The position numbers were made by a program, and so were the translations under genes. A DNA stretch of 45,341 bases from Comamonadaceae bacterium (GTDB lineage Bacteria > Pseudomonadota > Gammaproteobacteria > Burkholderiales > Burkholderiaceae_C), in assembly GCA_947453645.1 (NCBI GenBank), contig CANGHG010000001.1, positions 1-45,341 on the forward strand, in the 5' to 3' direction. The notes under the pieces were generated by a model. It was not told the DNA's origin and searched no databases. It worked only from the letters and a program-made list of their open reading frames with translations. Positions 33,879 to 42,592 of the stretch are shown here, in pieces. Position 1 is the stretch's first letter. Each line of letters begins with the position of its first letter.

Positions 33879-34541
33879 CTAAGGTTGGGTTGCGCCGTAG
33901 CGCAGGAGAATTTGTTCAAAGCCATGTTTGGCCCTGTTGAAACTTTTGGCAGATTTCAAAAACCTGGCCTCGTAATGCAGAGCCAAAATCAAGCCATGTA
34001 TTTCAAACACCATTTGCGAGGCATCCATGTTTTTGTTCAGGTGGTGTTCATCTCGGGCTTGCACCACAGCACGGTGCACCGCTGACAACCATGTTTTCAC
34101 TGAACTGGCCAAGGCGTCCCGCACTGGACCGGGCCGATCGTCAAACTCTGCGGCGCCGCTGATGTACAAGCAACCTGAGTCAATCTCTGCGGAAGTGCGT
34201 TTCATCCAGTTGGCGAACAGCGCTTGAAGACGAGGCAGTCCACGGGCTTCTTGCATGGCAGGGTAGAACACTTCCGACTCAAATCGATGGTGGTATTCAC
34301 GGATGACCGAGATTTGCAATTCTTCTCGTGAGCCAAAGTGCGCAAATACGCCCGATTTGCTCATCTGCATCACTTCTGCAACCGCGCCAATGCTCAAGCC
34401 CTCAATGCCAATTTGGGTAGCCAGACCTAAAGCCGCGTCGACAATCGCGCTTTTGGTTTGCTGCCCTTTTTGCATTAACCGAGTCCTACCGTTGCCGGCC
34501 TCTGCATCGGTCATGTCAGTCGTAGAGAGTTGAGAAGTCAC
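33879..34541 (-). CDS. TetR-family transcriptional regulator
   Basis: Repressor of 220 residues. The helix-turn-helix is KSAIVDAALGLATQIGIEGLS followed by IGAVAEVMQMSKSGVFAHFGSREEL. The C-terminal ligand domain is TetR_C-like with SAEIDSGCLYISGAAEFDDRPG. The start is either GTG at 34541 or ATG at 34514; neither has a strong ribosome site. It is the first gene of the acyl-CoA dehydrogenase operon. A palindrome just upstream (34554-34577) looks like its own operator, so autorepression with induction by an acyl-CoA or fatty acid is a reasonable inference, by analogy with other fatty-acid TetR regulators. Confidence 0.92.
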   Translation of the reverse strand: MTSQLSTTDMTDAEAGNGRTRLMQKGQQTKSAIVDAALGLATQIGIEGLSIGAVAEVMQMSKSGVFAHFGSREELQISVIREYHHRFESEVFYPAMQEARGLPRLQALFANWMKRTSAEIDSGCLYISGAAEFDDRPGPVRDALASSVKTWLSAVHRAVVQARDEHHLNKNMDASQMVFEIHGLILALHYEARFLKSAKSFNRAKHGFEQILLRYGATQP

Positions 34542-34553
34542 AGGTTTTTCTTA

Positions 34554-34577
34554 AAAATAGAACGACCGTGCTATTTT
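34554..34577. promoter_or_regulatory. Probable TetR operator
   Basis: AAAATAG (34554-34560) and CTATTTT (34571-34577) form a perfect inverted pair around AACGACCGTG, which is itself nearly palindromic. The whole resembles AATAGAACGNNCGTTCTATT sites bound by TetR-family repressors. It lies 13 bases before the proposed tetR start and overlaps a weak minus-strand promoter (TGCAAA at 34580-34575, TATTTT at 34558-34553). Confidence 0.55.
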
Positions 34578-34584
34578 GCACTAT

Positions 34585-34613
34585 TTGTCTTTTCTAAAAT
34601 CAGCCCTTATAGA
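34585..34613 (+). promoter_or_regulatory. Candidate promoter for the small AT-rich ORF
   Basis: TTGTCT (34585-34590) and TATAGA (34608-34613) are separated by 17 bases, each matching four of six sigma-70 consensus positions. Transcription would begin near 34620 and leave about 22 bases before the ATG at 34642. The region is AT-rich, which raises the chance of accidental matches. Confidence 0.35.
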
Positions 34614-34641
34614 TATGTTGTGATACTATAGTTCTATATAT

Positions 34642-34800
34642 ATGTATATGAAAAAATTTATCTTCTTTATAGTGGTGGCTTTTGTTATGGGAATCTATCT
34701 GGGTTTTCTTATTCATGATTTTTATTACACAGACCTCTGCCTTGATTCAGGGGGCGGGAAAAATCCTGGAAATTATCCTGTGTGCGTTATAGAAAAATAG
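34642..34800 (+). CDS. Small single-pass membrane protein, 52 residues, unrecognised
   Basis: An intact frame of 52 codons plus stop lies in the gap between tetR and the phosphatase gene. It begins MYMKKFIFFIVVAFVMG, followed by IYLGFLIHDFYY: a lysine pair, one hydrophobic helix of about 20 residues, then a short tail with YTDLCLDSGGGKNPG, NYPVC and a charged end VIEK. The two cysteines around a Gly/Pro-rich turn could form a disulfide outside the membrane; small envelope proteins with a C-L-D-x-G-G pattern are common in bacteria, from memory. I count 34 G+C in 120 bases (34621-34740), far below the neighbours, suggesting transfer. No good ribosome site is visible; ATG at 34648 is an alternative start. 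Function unknown. Confidence 0.6.
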   Translation: MYMKKFIFFIVVAFVMGIYLGFLIHDFYYTDLCLDSGGGKNPGNYPVCVIEK

Positions 34801-34824
34801 ATATCGGCACTTAAACTCGCCCGC

Positions 34825-35463
34825 ATGAAAATCACACGCATTTTGGCCATTCGCCACGGGGAAACAGCTTGGAATGTGGACACCCGAATTCAGGGGCAAA
34901 TAGACATCCCCCTCAATGACCATGGGCGTTGGCAGGCACAACAACTTGCAAAAGCCTTGGCAGATGAAGACATTCATGCCATCTATGCCAGTGATTTAAG
35001 CCGCGCGTTTGATACGGCTCAGGCCGTGGCCTCGACCAAACAGATACCGATTCAAGCTCGCCCCCAGCTTCGTGAGCGTCACTTTGGTGATTTTCAAGGC
35101 CATACGTGGGAAGACATTCAACACCAATGGCCAGAAGACGCCGAGCAGTGGCGGGTGCGTCACCCTGAATGGACACCACAAGGCGGCGGCGAAAGCTTGG
35201 TCATGTTGCACGCCCGTATCGCTGCATTGATTGACGATATGGCATCACCTCATGTGGGTCAGCAAGTGCTGTGGGTCACCCATGGCGGTGTTTTGGATAT
35301 TCTTTATCGCATGGCATCACGGCAAGATTTACAAGCCGCGCGAACCTGGGGTTTGCGCAATACCGCCATCAATCGATTGCTCTGGACGCCTGAGGGTCTG
35401 CAAATCGTGGGCTGGGCTGATGAGGCCCATCTGGATGCCGCGAAGGACGAGTCCAGCGCTTAA
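34825..35463 (+). CDS. Histidine phosphatase family protein (phosphoglycerate-mutase-like)
   Basis: Member of the histidine phosphatase superfamily, 212 residues. The phosphohistidine motif is IRHGETAWN with His11; RIQGQIDIPLNDHG, YASDLSRAFDTAQ, RERHFGDFQGHTW and VLWVTHGGVLD give the remaining catalytic arginines, glutamate and second histidine. It is close to GpmB/CobC-like enzymes. A true cofactor-dependent mutase is longer (about 250 residues), so a broad phosphatase is more likely. It is convergent with ruvB, three bases apart, and its upstream side is the AT-rich island. Confidence 0.9.
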   Translation: MKITRILAIRHGETAWNVDTRIQGQIDIPLNDHGRWQAQQLAKALADEDIHAIYASDLSRAFDTAQAVASTKQIPIQARPQLRERHFGDFQGHTWEDIQHQWPEDAEQWRVRHPEWTPQGGGESLVMLHARIAALIDDMASPHVGQQVLWVTHGGVLDILYRMASRQDLQAARTWGLRNTAINRLLWTPEGLQIVGWADEAHLDAAKDESSA

Positions 35464-35466
35464 GGC

Positions 35467-36519
35467 TCACTCGCCAAACAAACCGCTGTCTCGCTGGGGC
35501 GCTGCCACACCCAAGTGACGATAGGCCGCCAAGGTGGCGATCCGGCCACGCGGTGTGCGCTGCAAAAAGCCTTGCTGAATCAAAAACGGTTCAATCACAT
35601 CTTCGATGGTGTCGCGCTCTTCACCGATGCTGGCAGCGATGTTGTCCAAGCCCACAGGGCCGCCGTCAAAGCGGTGAATCACGGCCTCCAACAACTTGCG
35701 GTCCATCAAATCGAAGCCTTGCGGATCCACATCGAGCATGGCCAACGCCGCTTGCGCCACCGCTTGGGTGATGCGCCCATCGGCCTTGACCTCGGCGTAA
35801 TCGCGCACCCGGCGCAGCAAGCGGTTGGCGATGCGCGGCGTACCGCGTGAGCGACGGGCGATCTCAAAACCGCCTTGCTCGTCGAGTTGCGCTTTGAGCA
35901 AGCCGCCGCTGCGCATGACGATGCGCTGCAACTCCTCGGCGCTGTAAAACTCCAAACGCGCCACGATGCCAAAGCGGTCGCGCAGCGGGTTGGTCAACAT
36001 ACCGGCGCGGGTGGTGGCCCCCACCAAGGTGAAGGGTTGCAAATCGAGTTTGATGCTGCGCGCCGCCGGGCCTTCGCCGATCATGATGTCGATTTGGTAA
36101 TCCTCCAAAGCAGGATACAAAATTTCTTCCACCACGGGCGACAAGCGGTGTATTTCATCGATGAACAAAACGTCGTTTTTTTCAAGGTTGGTGAGCAAAG
36201 CGGCCAAGTCTTTGGGCTTTTCCAACACGGGGCCACTGGTTTGGCGCAAATTGACGCCCAGTTCTTGGGCAATGATGTGACTCAAGGTGGTCTTGCCCAA
36301 ACCGGGTGGGCCAAAGAGCAACACATGGTCCAAGGCTTCATCCCGGTTGCGTGCCGCACCAATGAAAATTTCGAGTTGCTCGCGCACCTTGGCTTGGCCC
36401 ACATACTCTTGCAGCAGCTTGGGCCGCAGGGCGCGCTCGATGGCTTCCTCTTTGGGGCTGACCGCCGCGGCTGACACCACACGCGGCTCGGAGGCAAAGT
36501 CGTCGGTTTGAATGCTCAT
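35467..36519 (-). CDS. ruvB: RuvB, Holliday junction branch migration ATPase
   Basis: AAA+ motor of the RuvAB complex that drives branch migration at Holliday junctions. The 350 residues carry [12 protein letters not shown], Walker [10 protein letters not shown] at 70-78, Walker B DEIH at 121-124, sensor 1 GATTRAG, and the arginine-rich [19 protein letters not shown], ending with a winged-helix domain ([16 protein letters not shown]). It begins one base after ruvA ends, on the same strand. No LexA-type CTGT-N8-ACAG box was seen upstream of ruvA. ruvC is not adjacent within the window. Confidence 0.97.
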   Translation of the reverse strand: MSIQTDDFASEPRVVSAAAVSPKEEAIERALRPKLLQEYVGQAKVREQLEIFIGAARNRDEALDHVLLFGPPGLGKTTLSHIIAQELGVNLRQTSGPVLEKPKDLAALLTNLEKNDVLFIDEIHRLSPVVEEILYPALEDYQIDIMIGEGPAARSIKLDLQPFTLVGATTRAGMLTNPLRDRFGIVARLEFYSAEELQRIVMRSGGLLKAQLDEQGGFEIARRSRGTPRIANRLLRRVRDYAEVKADGRITQAVAQAALAMLDVDPQGFDLMDRKLLEAVIHRFDGGPVGLDNIAASIGEERDTIEDVIEPFLIQQGFLQRTPRGRIATLAAYRHLGVAAPQRDSGLFGE

Positions 36520-36520
36520 G

Positions 36521-37096
36521 TTATTTGGCCAAGGCCTTCAAAGCTTGTTTGATACCGTCGCTGACCCCAATGTCGACTGGCAGTTGCTTGAAGGCGGCAG
36601 AGGCTTCTTTGTCGGAATAGCCCAGTGTCATCAGGGCTTGCATGATGTCGTTTTGGGTGCTGTGTTGTGCAGAGACAGGACCCGTGCCCAAATCTGTGCC
36701 CATCTTGCCTTTGAGTTCCAAGAGCAGGCGCTCGGCTGTTTTCTTGCCCACGCCAGGTATCTTGACCAAGCGGCCAGCCTCTTGCAATGAAATGGCTTGG
36801 GCCAATTCGGTCACACTCAAACCACTGAGCACACCCAAGGCCATGCGAGGACCTACACCTGAAATTTTGATCAACTGGCGAAAAGCGGTGCGCTCTTCGG
36901 CACTGGCAAAGCCATACAAAATTTGGGCATCTTCACGCACCACGAAATGTGTCAACAAGCTGATCTTGCCTCCCACCGAGGGCAAGTTGTAAAAAGTGCT
37001 CATGGGCACATCCACCTCGTAACCCACACCGTGGCAGTCCACCATCACCTGTGGCGGGTTCTTTTCAATGAGGATGCCGCTGAGTTTGCCAATCAT
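36521..37096 (-). CDS. ruvA: RuvA, Holliday junction DNA-binding subunit
   Basis: Tetrameric junction-binding partner of RuvB, 191 residues. The N-terminal OB fold reads [20 protein letters not shown] with [11 protein letters not shown], and helix-hairpin-helix motifs appear as [19 protein letters not shown] and [22 protein letters not shown]. The flexible linker is followed by the RuvB-binding domain [19 protein letters not shown]. It heads the ruvAB pair and is divergent from the tautomerase gene, with a 119-base gap that contains a GCGCG-AAA-CGCGC hairpin but no recognised SOS box. Confidence 0.97.
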   Translation of the reverse strand: MIGKLSGILIEKNPPQVMVDCHGVGYEVDVPMSTFYNLPSVGGKISLLTHFVVREDAQILYGFASAEERTAFRQLIKISGVGPRMALGVLSGLSVTELAQAISLQEAGRLVKIPGVGKKTAERLLLELKGKMGTDLGTGPVSAQHSTQNDIMQALMTLGYSDKEASAAFKQLPVDIGVSDGIKQALKALAK

Positions 37097-37215
37097 GTTG
37101 TGGGTCTGTGAGTTTGTTCATGATTATCGGCGCGAAACGCGCAGGAGCTTGGCCCATCGCACACAGTGCATGGAGTATGCTTTGGCCACCATCAAAACCC
37201 TTTGGAATCAGTCTC

Positions 37216-37605
37216 ATGCCACTCGTCAGAATTGACCACGGAAAACACCATCCCGCCGGATTTGGAAAAGCCGTTGGCGACATCGTTTACCGCGCCATGA
37301 TCGAAGAAATCAATGTGCCCGCAGACGATAAATTTCAGATCATCACCACCCATGAGGGCAGTGAATTGAATGTAGCCCACAGCTATTTGGGCATCGAATA
37401 CTCGGCAGACATTGTGTTCATCCAGATCACGCTCAACGCTGGTCGCAGCGTTGAACTCAAAAAGAAGTTTTATCGCCGCATTGCAGATGACCTGTCCAAA
37501 GAACTCGGCATGCGCCAGCAAGATGTGTTCATCAGTTTGGTGGAAGTCGCCAAAGAAAACTGGTCGTTTGGCAACGGCGAGATGCAATACGGGCCCACCT
37601 CTTGA
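37216..37605 (+). CDS. Tautomerase family protein (tautomerase_2 type)
   Basis: Tautomerase-superfamily protein of 129 residues. ATG at 37216 places proline directly after the initiator (MPLVRIDHGKHH), giving the N-terminal Pro1 that is the catalytic base in this superfamily; the frame is open to 37108, but that would bury the proline. A later FYRRIADDLSKELGMRQQDVFISLVEVAKENWSFGNGE matches the longer tautomerase_2 group. Substrate unknown. Its stop TGA overlaps the TTG start of phoH (TTGA, 37602-37605), so the two are coupled, an unusual partner for the phoH-ybeY operon. Confidence 0.85.
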   Translation: MPLVRIDHGKHHPAGFGKAVGDIVYRAMIEEINVPADDKFQIITTHEGSELNVAHSYLGIEYSADIVFIQITLNAGRSVELKKKFYRRIADDLSKELGMRQQDVFISLVEVAKENWSFGNGEMQYGPTS

Positions 37606-38540
37606 TACTTCGACACCAATTCAGCCCCGCTAACAACACGCGCTTAGGCCATTTGTGCGGCGCCTTGGACGAGCACTTGCGCACCATCGAATTGGGCTTG
37701 GAGGTGAAGATCGCCCACAGCCACGAGAAATTCAAAATCGACGGCCACAAAGCCAAAGCCGAACGTGCTTTGGAAGTCCTGCAAGCTTTGTATGAACGTG
37801 CGGGCAAACCCATTGCCAAAGAACAGGTTCAACTCATGTTAGCGGGTGACGAGCACATGCCGGTGAATGCCGATGGTGCTTCCACTCTGGCAACACGAAG
37901 GCACGATGTGCGAGCCCGCACACCTACCCAAACCCTGTATTTGGACAACATCGCCCAGCACGACATCACCTTTGGGATTGGCCCTGCAGGCACTGGCAAA
38001 ACCTATTTGGCTGTGGCCAGTGCGGTAGATGCCTTGGAACGCAGCGCGGTGCAACGCATCATCCTCACCCGCCCTGCGGTGGAAGCTGGCGAAAAACTCG
38101 GCTTCTTGCCCGGTGATTTGGGTCAAAAAGTCGACCCGTACTTGCGCCCCCTGTACGACGCTCTTTATGAGTTGATGGGTTTTGACAAGGTGCAAAAAGC
38201 TTTTGAGCGCAGTGCTTTGGAAATTGCACCCCTGGCCTTCATGCGTGGTCGCACTTTGAACAATGCATTCATCATTTTGGATGAAGCCCAAAACACCACG
38301 CCCGAGCAAATGAAGATGTTCCTCACACGCATTGGCTTTGGGGCCAAAGCTGTCATCACGGGTGATGTGAGTCAAATTGACTTGCCCAAAGGCAACCCCA
38401 GTGGCTTGGTGGATGCAGAACGTGTGTTGCGGCGCGTATCCGGTATTGCCATCACCCATTTCACCAGCAAGGACGTGGTCCGTCACCCCTTGGTGGCTCG
38501 CATCGTGGACGCTTACGACAAGCAACGCAAAGCAGACTGA
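37602..38540 (+). CDS. phoH: PhoH-family ATPase (PhoH/PhoL-like)
   Basis: Cytosolic P-loop ATPase of the PhoH family, 312 residues, linked with RNA metabolism and usually encoded next to ybeY. Walker A is GPAGTGKT at 127-134; FIILDEAQNTTPEQMKMFLTRIG is the Walker B region, with GDVSQIDLP after it. An N-terminal KH-like region precedes (LGLEVKIAHSHEKFKIDG). The start is a TTG giving MILRHQFSPANNTRLGHLCG, which agrees with how Burkholderiales homologues begin as I recall. The TTG overlaps the stop of the tautomerase gene. ybeY begins 2 bases after the stop. Confidence 0.93.
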   Translation: MILRHQFSPANNTRLGHLCGALDEHLRTIELGLEVKIAHSHEKFKIDGHKAKAERALEVLQALYERAGKPIAKEQVQLMLAGDEHMPVNADGASTLATRRHDVRARTPTQTLYLDNIAQHDITFGIGPAGTGKTYLAVASAVDALERSAVQRIILTRPAVEAGEKLGFLPGDLGQKVDPYLRPLYDALYELMGFDKVQKAFERSALEIAPLAFMRGRTLNNAFIILDEAQNTTPEQMKMFLTRIGFGAKAVITGDVSQIDLPKGNPSGLVDAERVLRRVSGIAITHFTSKDVVRHPLVARIVDAYDKQRKAD

Positions 38541-38542
38541 AC

Positions 38543-38998
38543 ATGGCACTGGCAAAACTTCAACTGTCCTTGCAATTTGCCGACATTCCCTATGCTGCCC
38601 GGCACCGTTCAGCTTTGCCTAGGCATTTCGTCACGCGTTGTCTGCGCCATGCATTGGCACGGGATGCTGAAATCACAGTGCGCATAGTCGGTTTGGACGA
38701 AGGCCGAGCACTGAACCACAGCTACCGTAAAAAGGACTACGCCACCAATGTGCTGACCTTTGACTATGCACAAAGCCCTGTGGTGCTGGCTGATTTGGTG
38801 TTGTGCGCGCCTGTGGTGGCCCAGGAGGCCAAAGAACAAGGCAAAACCTTGGCTGCCCACTACGCCCATTTGCTGGTGCATGGCTGTCTGCATGCTCAAG
38901 GTTGGGACCATGAAACGTCGCTGAAAGATGCTCATGCCATGGAAGCGCATGAGGTGAGCATCTTGGCAGGCTTGGGACTGCGCAACCCCTATCGCTGA
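38543..38998 (+). CDS. ybeY: YbeY, endoribonuclease for 16S rRNA 3'-end maturation
   Basis: Zinc-dependent single-strand endoribonuclease, 151 residues, needed for 16S rRNA maturation and 70S quality control. The H3xH5xH metal motif is complete: His113, His117 and His123 in HGCLHAQGWDH. The upstream YRKKDYATNVLTFDY segment with the conserved arginine is also present. The gene follows phoH by 2 bases, the standard pairing. corC/ybeX, which often comes next, is absent; instead the convergent dbpA gene overlaps its end by 10 bases. Confidence 0.96.
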   Translation: MALAKLQLSLQFADIPYAARHRSALPRHFVTRCLRHALARDAEITVRIVGLDEGRALNHSYRKKDYATNVLTFDYAQSPVVLADLVLCAPVVAQEAKEQGKTLAAHYAHLLVHGCLHAQGWDHETSLKDAHAMEAHEVSILAGLGLRNPYR

Positions 38999-40383
38999 GT
39001 ATCGTCGTCCAGCAAACGAACTCGAACGGTTTTGCCTTTGATGCGTCCCTTGGACAGCCGCTCAACCGCTTGTGCTGCAATGGTACGGGTCACCGCCACA
39101 TAGGTGGAAAACTCGTTGACATTGATTTTGCCCACCTGATCAGCGGTGAAACCCGCTTCACCTGTCAAAGCGCCCAAGACGTCACCTGGGCGAATTTTTT
39201 CTTTGCGACCACCCACGATTTGCAAGGTGCGCATGGGGGCTTGTAGTTTGTCACCTTCTGTGAGCTCAAGACTTGACAGTGGCGCCCACTCAGACGCTTG
39301 ACCTTGCAAGACCTCGATGCGCCCCACCGCCCCCATCTCGTCCAAACTCGCCAAAGTCAGCGCCAAACCCTGGGCGTCGGCTCGGCCGGTGCGGCCAATG
39401 CGGTGGATGTGCAATTCGGCGTCGGGCGTGACATCCACATTGATGACCGCGTTCAACTGGCTGATATCCAAGCCCCGCGCCGCCACGTCGGTGGCCACCA
39501 GCACCGAGCAAGATCGATTGGCAAACTGCACCAGCACCTGATCGCGCTCGCGCTGCTCCAACTCGCCGTACAGCGCCAGCGCATCAAAACCTTGGGCTTG
39601 CAGCACCGCCAACAACTCGCGGCATTGCTGCTTGGTGTTGCAAAACGCGAGTGTGGATTCAGGCCTGAAGTGGTTCAAAAGCAAAGACACCGCATGCAAG
39701 CGCTCGTCTTCACGCACCTCGTAAAACACCTGGCGGATTTTGTCGGCCGCATGCACAGTTTGCACTTTCACCGTTTGCGGCTCACGCATGAACTGCGCCG
39801 ACAACTTGGCAATGCCTTCGGGGTAAGTGGCCGAAAACAGCATGGTTTGACGTTTGACTGGACACTGCTGTATGAGCTGCTTCATGTCGTCAAAGAACCC
39901 CATGTCCAGCATGCGGTCAGCTTCATCCAACACCAAGGTTTTGACCGAGTCCAAGCGCAAATTGCCACGGGTTAAATGGTCCAAGATACGTCCTGGGGTG
40001 CCCACCACCACATGGGCACCATGCTGCAAGCTTTGTTCTTGGCCACGCAAAGCCACACCGCCGCACAAGGTGACCACTTTGATGTTGGCGGTGGCTCTGG
40101 CCAAGCGGCGAATTTCGGTGGTGACTTGATCGGCGAGCTCACGCGTGGGACACATCACCAAGGCTTGCACCGCATGAAAATTGGCTGTGAGTTTCTCAAC
40201 CAATGGCAGACCAAATGCAGCGGTTTTGCCGCTGCCGGTGCTGGCTTGGGCGATCAGGTCTTTGCCTGCCAGCGCCAGCGGCAAACTTGCCGCTTGAATC
40301 GCGGTCATCTCGGTGTAGCCGAGTTGGTCGAGGTTTTGAAGGGTTGCAGGAGAAAGTGCGAGCGATTTGAATGAAGCGGTCAT
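38989..40383 (-). CDS. dbpA: DbpA, DEAD-box RNA helicase acting on 23S rRNA
   Basis: ATP-dependent RNA helicase for 50S subunit assembly, 464 residues. Motifs in order: Q-motif region LGYTEMTAIQ, Walker A ASTGSGKT about 47-54, PTRELADQ 78-85, DEAD at 152-155, SAT, ARGLDI and HRIGRTGRA. The C-terminal domain of about 75 residues (KIRPGDVLGALTGEAGFTADQVGKI, ending with KGRIKGKTVRVRLLDD) is the DbpA RNA-binding domain that recognises 23S hairpin 92. Its start overlaps the cation transporter stop as ATGA, so it is second in a two-gene unit. Confidence 0.95.
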   Translation of the reverse strand: MTASFKSLALSPATLQNLDQLGYTEMTAIQAASLPLALAGKDLIAQASTGSGKTAAFGLPLVEKLTANFHAVQALVMCPTRELADQVTTEIRRLARATANIKVVTLCGGVALRGQEQSLQHGAHVVVGTPGRILDHLTRGNLRLDSVKTLVLDEADRMLDMGFFDDMKQLIQQCPVKRQTMLFSATYPEGIAKLSAQFMREPQTVKVQTVHAADKIRQVFYEVREDERLHAVSLLLNHFRPESTLAFCNTKQQCRELLAVLQAQGFDALALYGELEQRERDQVLVQFANRSCSVLVATDVAARGLDISQLNAVINVDVTPDAELHIHRIGRTGRADAQGLALTLASLDEMGAVGRIEVLQGQASEWAPLSSLELTEGDKLQAPMRTLQIVGGRKEKIRPGDVLGALTGEAGFTADQVGKINVNEFSTYVAVTRTIAAQAVERLSKGRIKGKTVRVRLLDDDTQR

Positions 40384-41303
40384 TTCAGGTCCCGCACATC
40401 ATCGAAATGTGCTTCCACATCATTCGGCAAGAGTTGAATGCTGGCACGCAAACCAGGCACTTCACTCATCAGGGCTTGCTCGACACTGGTGCGCAGCGCT
40501 GCGGCTCTGCCCAAGGACCAAGTTGACGGCATGTGCATGTGCATGTCCACAAAGCGCCTTTGCCCTGCTCGTCGTGTGGCCAGATGGTCAAACCGAATGA
40601 TGTGAACCTCTCCGCGTTGATGCTCAAAGCCTTCAAGGACTTGCTTGATTTGCGCCAATACTTCAGGCTCCAAAGCCTCATCCATCAGGCCTTGAGAAGA
40701 GCGCCAAATCAACTCGACGCCTTCTTTCAAAATGTTCAAGGCCACACCCATGGCAACCAGGGCGTCCAGCCAGAGCCAACCTGTGAAGTACACCAAACTC
40801 AAACCCGCCACCACACCCGCCGAGGTCCACACATCGGTGACCAAGTGCTTGGCATCGGCTTCTAAGGCGATGGATCGATGCACTTTGGCCGCGCCAAACA
40901 TCACCCAAGCGAGGAAACCATTCAATGCGGAACTGGCCACCGACAAGGCCAAGCCCCAGCCCAATGATTCAACTGGTTGAGGATCAAAAATGCGGTGTGC
41001 TGAAGCCCAAATGATGGCCGCAGCCGCTCCCATGATGAGCACGCCTTCAAAGCCAGAGGAGAAATACTCGGCCTTGTGATGGCCGTAGGGATGTTCTTCG
41101 TCAGCGGGCTGTTGGGCCACGGTGACCATGAGCAAGGCAAAAATAGCACTGGCCAAATTGACGAACGACTCCATGGCGTCTGACAGCAGGCCCACCGAAT
41201 CGGTGATGTACCAAGCCAAGGTTTTCATCACGATCGTGATGATGGCCACCACCACGGAGGCCCAGAGCAAGGTCTTGGGGGATGTATTGGAGAACAAGGT
41301 CAT
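40380..41303 (-). CDS. Cation diffusion facilitator family transporter
   Basis: CDF-family divalent metal/proton antiporter of the inner membrane, 307 residues. Six hydrophobic helices cover about residues 10-205. Metal-binding pairs are visible as DSVGLLSDAMES in helix 2 and HLVTDVWTSAG in helix 5. The C-terminal cytosolic domain follows the VELIWRSSQGLMDEALEPE segment and contains VHIIRFDHLATRRAG and FVDMHMHMPSTWSL. The HxxxD in helix 5 resembles FieF/ZitB-like zinc or iron exporters, but the metal cannot be fixed by eye. Stop overlaps the dbpA start; tyrS ends 13 bases upstream. Confidence 0.93.
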   Translation of the reverse strand: MTLFSNTSPKTLLWASVVVAIITIVMKTLAWYITDSVGLLSDAMESFVNLASAIFALLMVTVAQQPADEEHPYGHHKAEYFSSGFEGVLIMGAAAAIIWASAHRIFDPQPVESLGWGLALSVASSALNGFLAWVMFGAAKVHRSIALEADAKHLVTDVWTSAGVVAGLSLVYFTGWLWLDALVAMGVALNILKEGVELIWRSSQGLMDEALEPEVLAQIKQVLEGFEHQRGEVHIIRFDHLATRRAGQRRFVDMHMHMPSTWSLGRAAALRTSVEQALMSEVPGLRASIQLLPNDVEAHFDDVRDLK

Positions 41304-41316
41304 AAGCGGCTGATTG

Positions 41317-42549
41317 TCAGCTCAAATGCACACGAGCAAATTTGCGCTTGCCCACTTGCACCACATGAACCCCCGCTTCGAGCTTCAATGCTTTGTCGCT
41401 GACCACCTGTCCCGCCACCCGCACGCCGCCGCCGTCGATCAATCGACCTGCTTCGCTGCTCGACGGTGCCAAGCCTGCGCTTTTCAATAAAGCCGCGATG
41501 CCTAATGGCGCGCCTGTCAGCGTGATGTCTGGAATCACATCGGGCACGCCGCCCTTGCTGCGGTTCACAAAGTCTTGTTCAGCGGCGTCGGCCAAGGCAG
41601 CTGAGTGGAAACGGGCGGTGATTTCTTTGGCCAACATCACTTTGGCGTCACGTGGGTTACGTCCAGCTGCAACCTCAGCTTTCAGCGCTGCGATGGCTTC
41701 CATGCTTTGAAAGCTCAGCAAGGTATACCAACGCCACATCAGGGTGTCACTGATGGACATGACCTTGGCGAACATGGTGTTGGGCTCTTCGGTGATGCCG
41801 ATGTAGTTGTTCTTGCTCTTGGACATTTTGTCCACGCCGTCCAAGCCTTCGAGCAAGGGCATGGTCAAGATGCATTGCGGCTCTTGCCCATATTCTTGCT
41901 GGAGGTGACGACCCATGAGCAAGTTGAATTTTTGATCGGTGCCGCCCAATTCCAAATCGCTCTTCAAGGCCACACTGTCATAGCCTTGCATCAGGGGATA
42001 CAAAAATTCGTGCACGCTGATGGACTGCCCGCCATGGAAACGTTTGTGGAAATCGTCACGTTCCATCATGCGAGCCACGGTGTATTTGGCTGCCAGTTGA
42101 ATCATGCCGCGAGCACCCAAAGGGTCGCTCCATTCGCTGTTGTAGCGAATCTCGGTGCGAGCAGGGTCCAGCACCATGCTGGCCTGCTTGTAATAAGTGT
42201 CGGCATTCGACTTGATTTGCTCTGGCGTCAAAGGCGGGCGGGTGCTGTTGCGGCCAGAGGGGTCGCCAATCATGGTGGTGAAGTCGCCAATCAAAAAGAT
42301 GACCTGGTGACCCAAGTCTTGCAACTGGCGCATTTTGTTGAGCACCACGGTGTGACCGATGTGGATGTCTGGCGCTGTGGGGTCCAAGCCGAGTTTGATG
42401 CGCAGGGGTTTGCCTGTGGCCTCTGAACCTTGTAACTTTTTAATCCATTCTTCTTGGGGCAACAATTCTTCACAGCCCCTGCGAGAAACCGCCAAGGCAT
42501 GTTCAATGCTTGTAGACAGTGAAGTTTGTGTTTCAGGTACTTGATTCAT
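41317..42549 (-). CDS. tyrS: TyrS, tyrosyl-tRNA synthetase
   Basis: Class I aminoacyl-tRNA synthetase, 410 residues. The signature HIGH is at 63-66 ([10 protein letters not shown]) and KMSKS at 241-245 ([12 protein letters not shown]). The latter is the version of the TyrRS branch common in betaproteobacteria, unlike the KFGKT of the E. coli enzyme. The C-terminal S4 domain runs from about 345 ([40 protein letters not shown]). ATG at 42549 ([10 protein letters not shown]) is preferred; an in-frame TTG lies at 42570. It is divergent from the M23 peptidase gene, the gap containing a TATACT -10-like site on the plus strand. Confidence 0.96.
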   Translation of the reverse strand: MNQVPETQTSLSTSIEHALAVSRRGCEELLPQEEWIKKLQGSEATGKPLRIKLGLDPTAPDIHIGHTVVLNKMRQLQDLGHQVIFLIGDFTTMIGDPSGRNSTRPPLTPEQIKSNADTYYKQASMVLDPARTEIRYNSEWSDPLGARGMIQLAAKYTVARMMERDDFHKRFHGGQSISVHEFLYPLMQGYDSVALKSDLELGGTDQKFNLLMGRHLQQEYGQEPQCILTMPLLEGLDGVDKMSKSKNNYIGITEEPNTMFAKVMSISDTLMWRWYTLLSFQSMEAIAALKAEVAAGRNPRDAKVMLAKEITARFHSAALADAAEQDFVNRSKGGVPDVIPDITLTGAPLGIAALLKSAGLAPSSSEAGRLIDGGGVRVAGQVVSDKALKLEAGVHVVQVGKRKFARVHLS

Positions 42550-42586
42550 ATATTGTTTTGAAAATGGCAATGGGGAAATTGGCCTG

Positions 42587-42592
42587 TATACT
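42587..42592 (+). promoter_or_regulatory. Possible -10 element for the M23 peptidase-anmK unit
   Basis: TATACT preceded by CTG at 42584-42586 is a good -10 hexamer in the gap between tyrS and the peptidase gene. No good -35 is found at the right distance (ATGGCA at 17 bases, TTGAAA too far at 23). It would give a leader of roughly 100 bases before the proposed TTG start. Confidence 0.35.

Noticed and set aside
37131-37143. GCGCG-AAA-CGCGC hairpin between ruvA and the tautomerase gene considered as a terminator
   Set aside because: No T-run follows on either strand, and the two genes are divergent, so a terminator is not expected.
36960-37215. LexA (SOS) box upstream of ruvAB
   Set aside because: No CTGT-N8-ACAG-like sequence was found in the gap.
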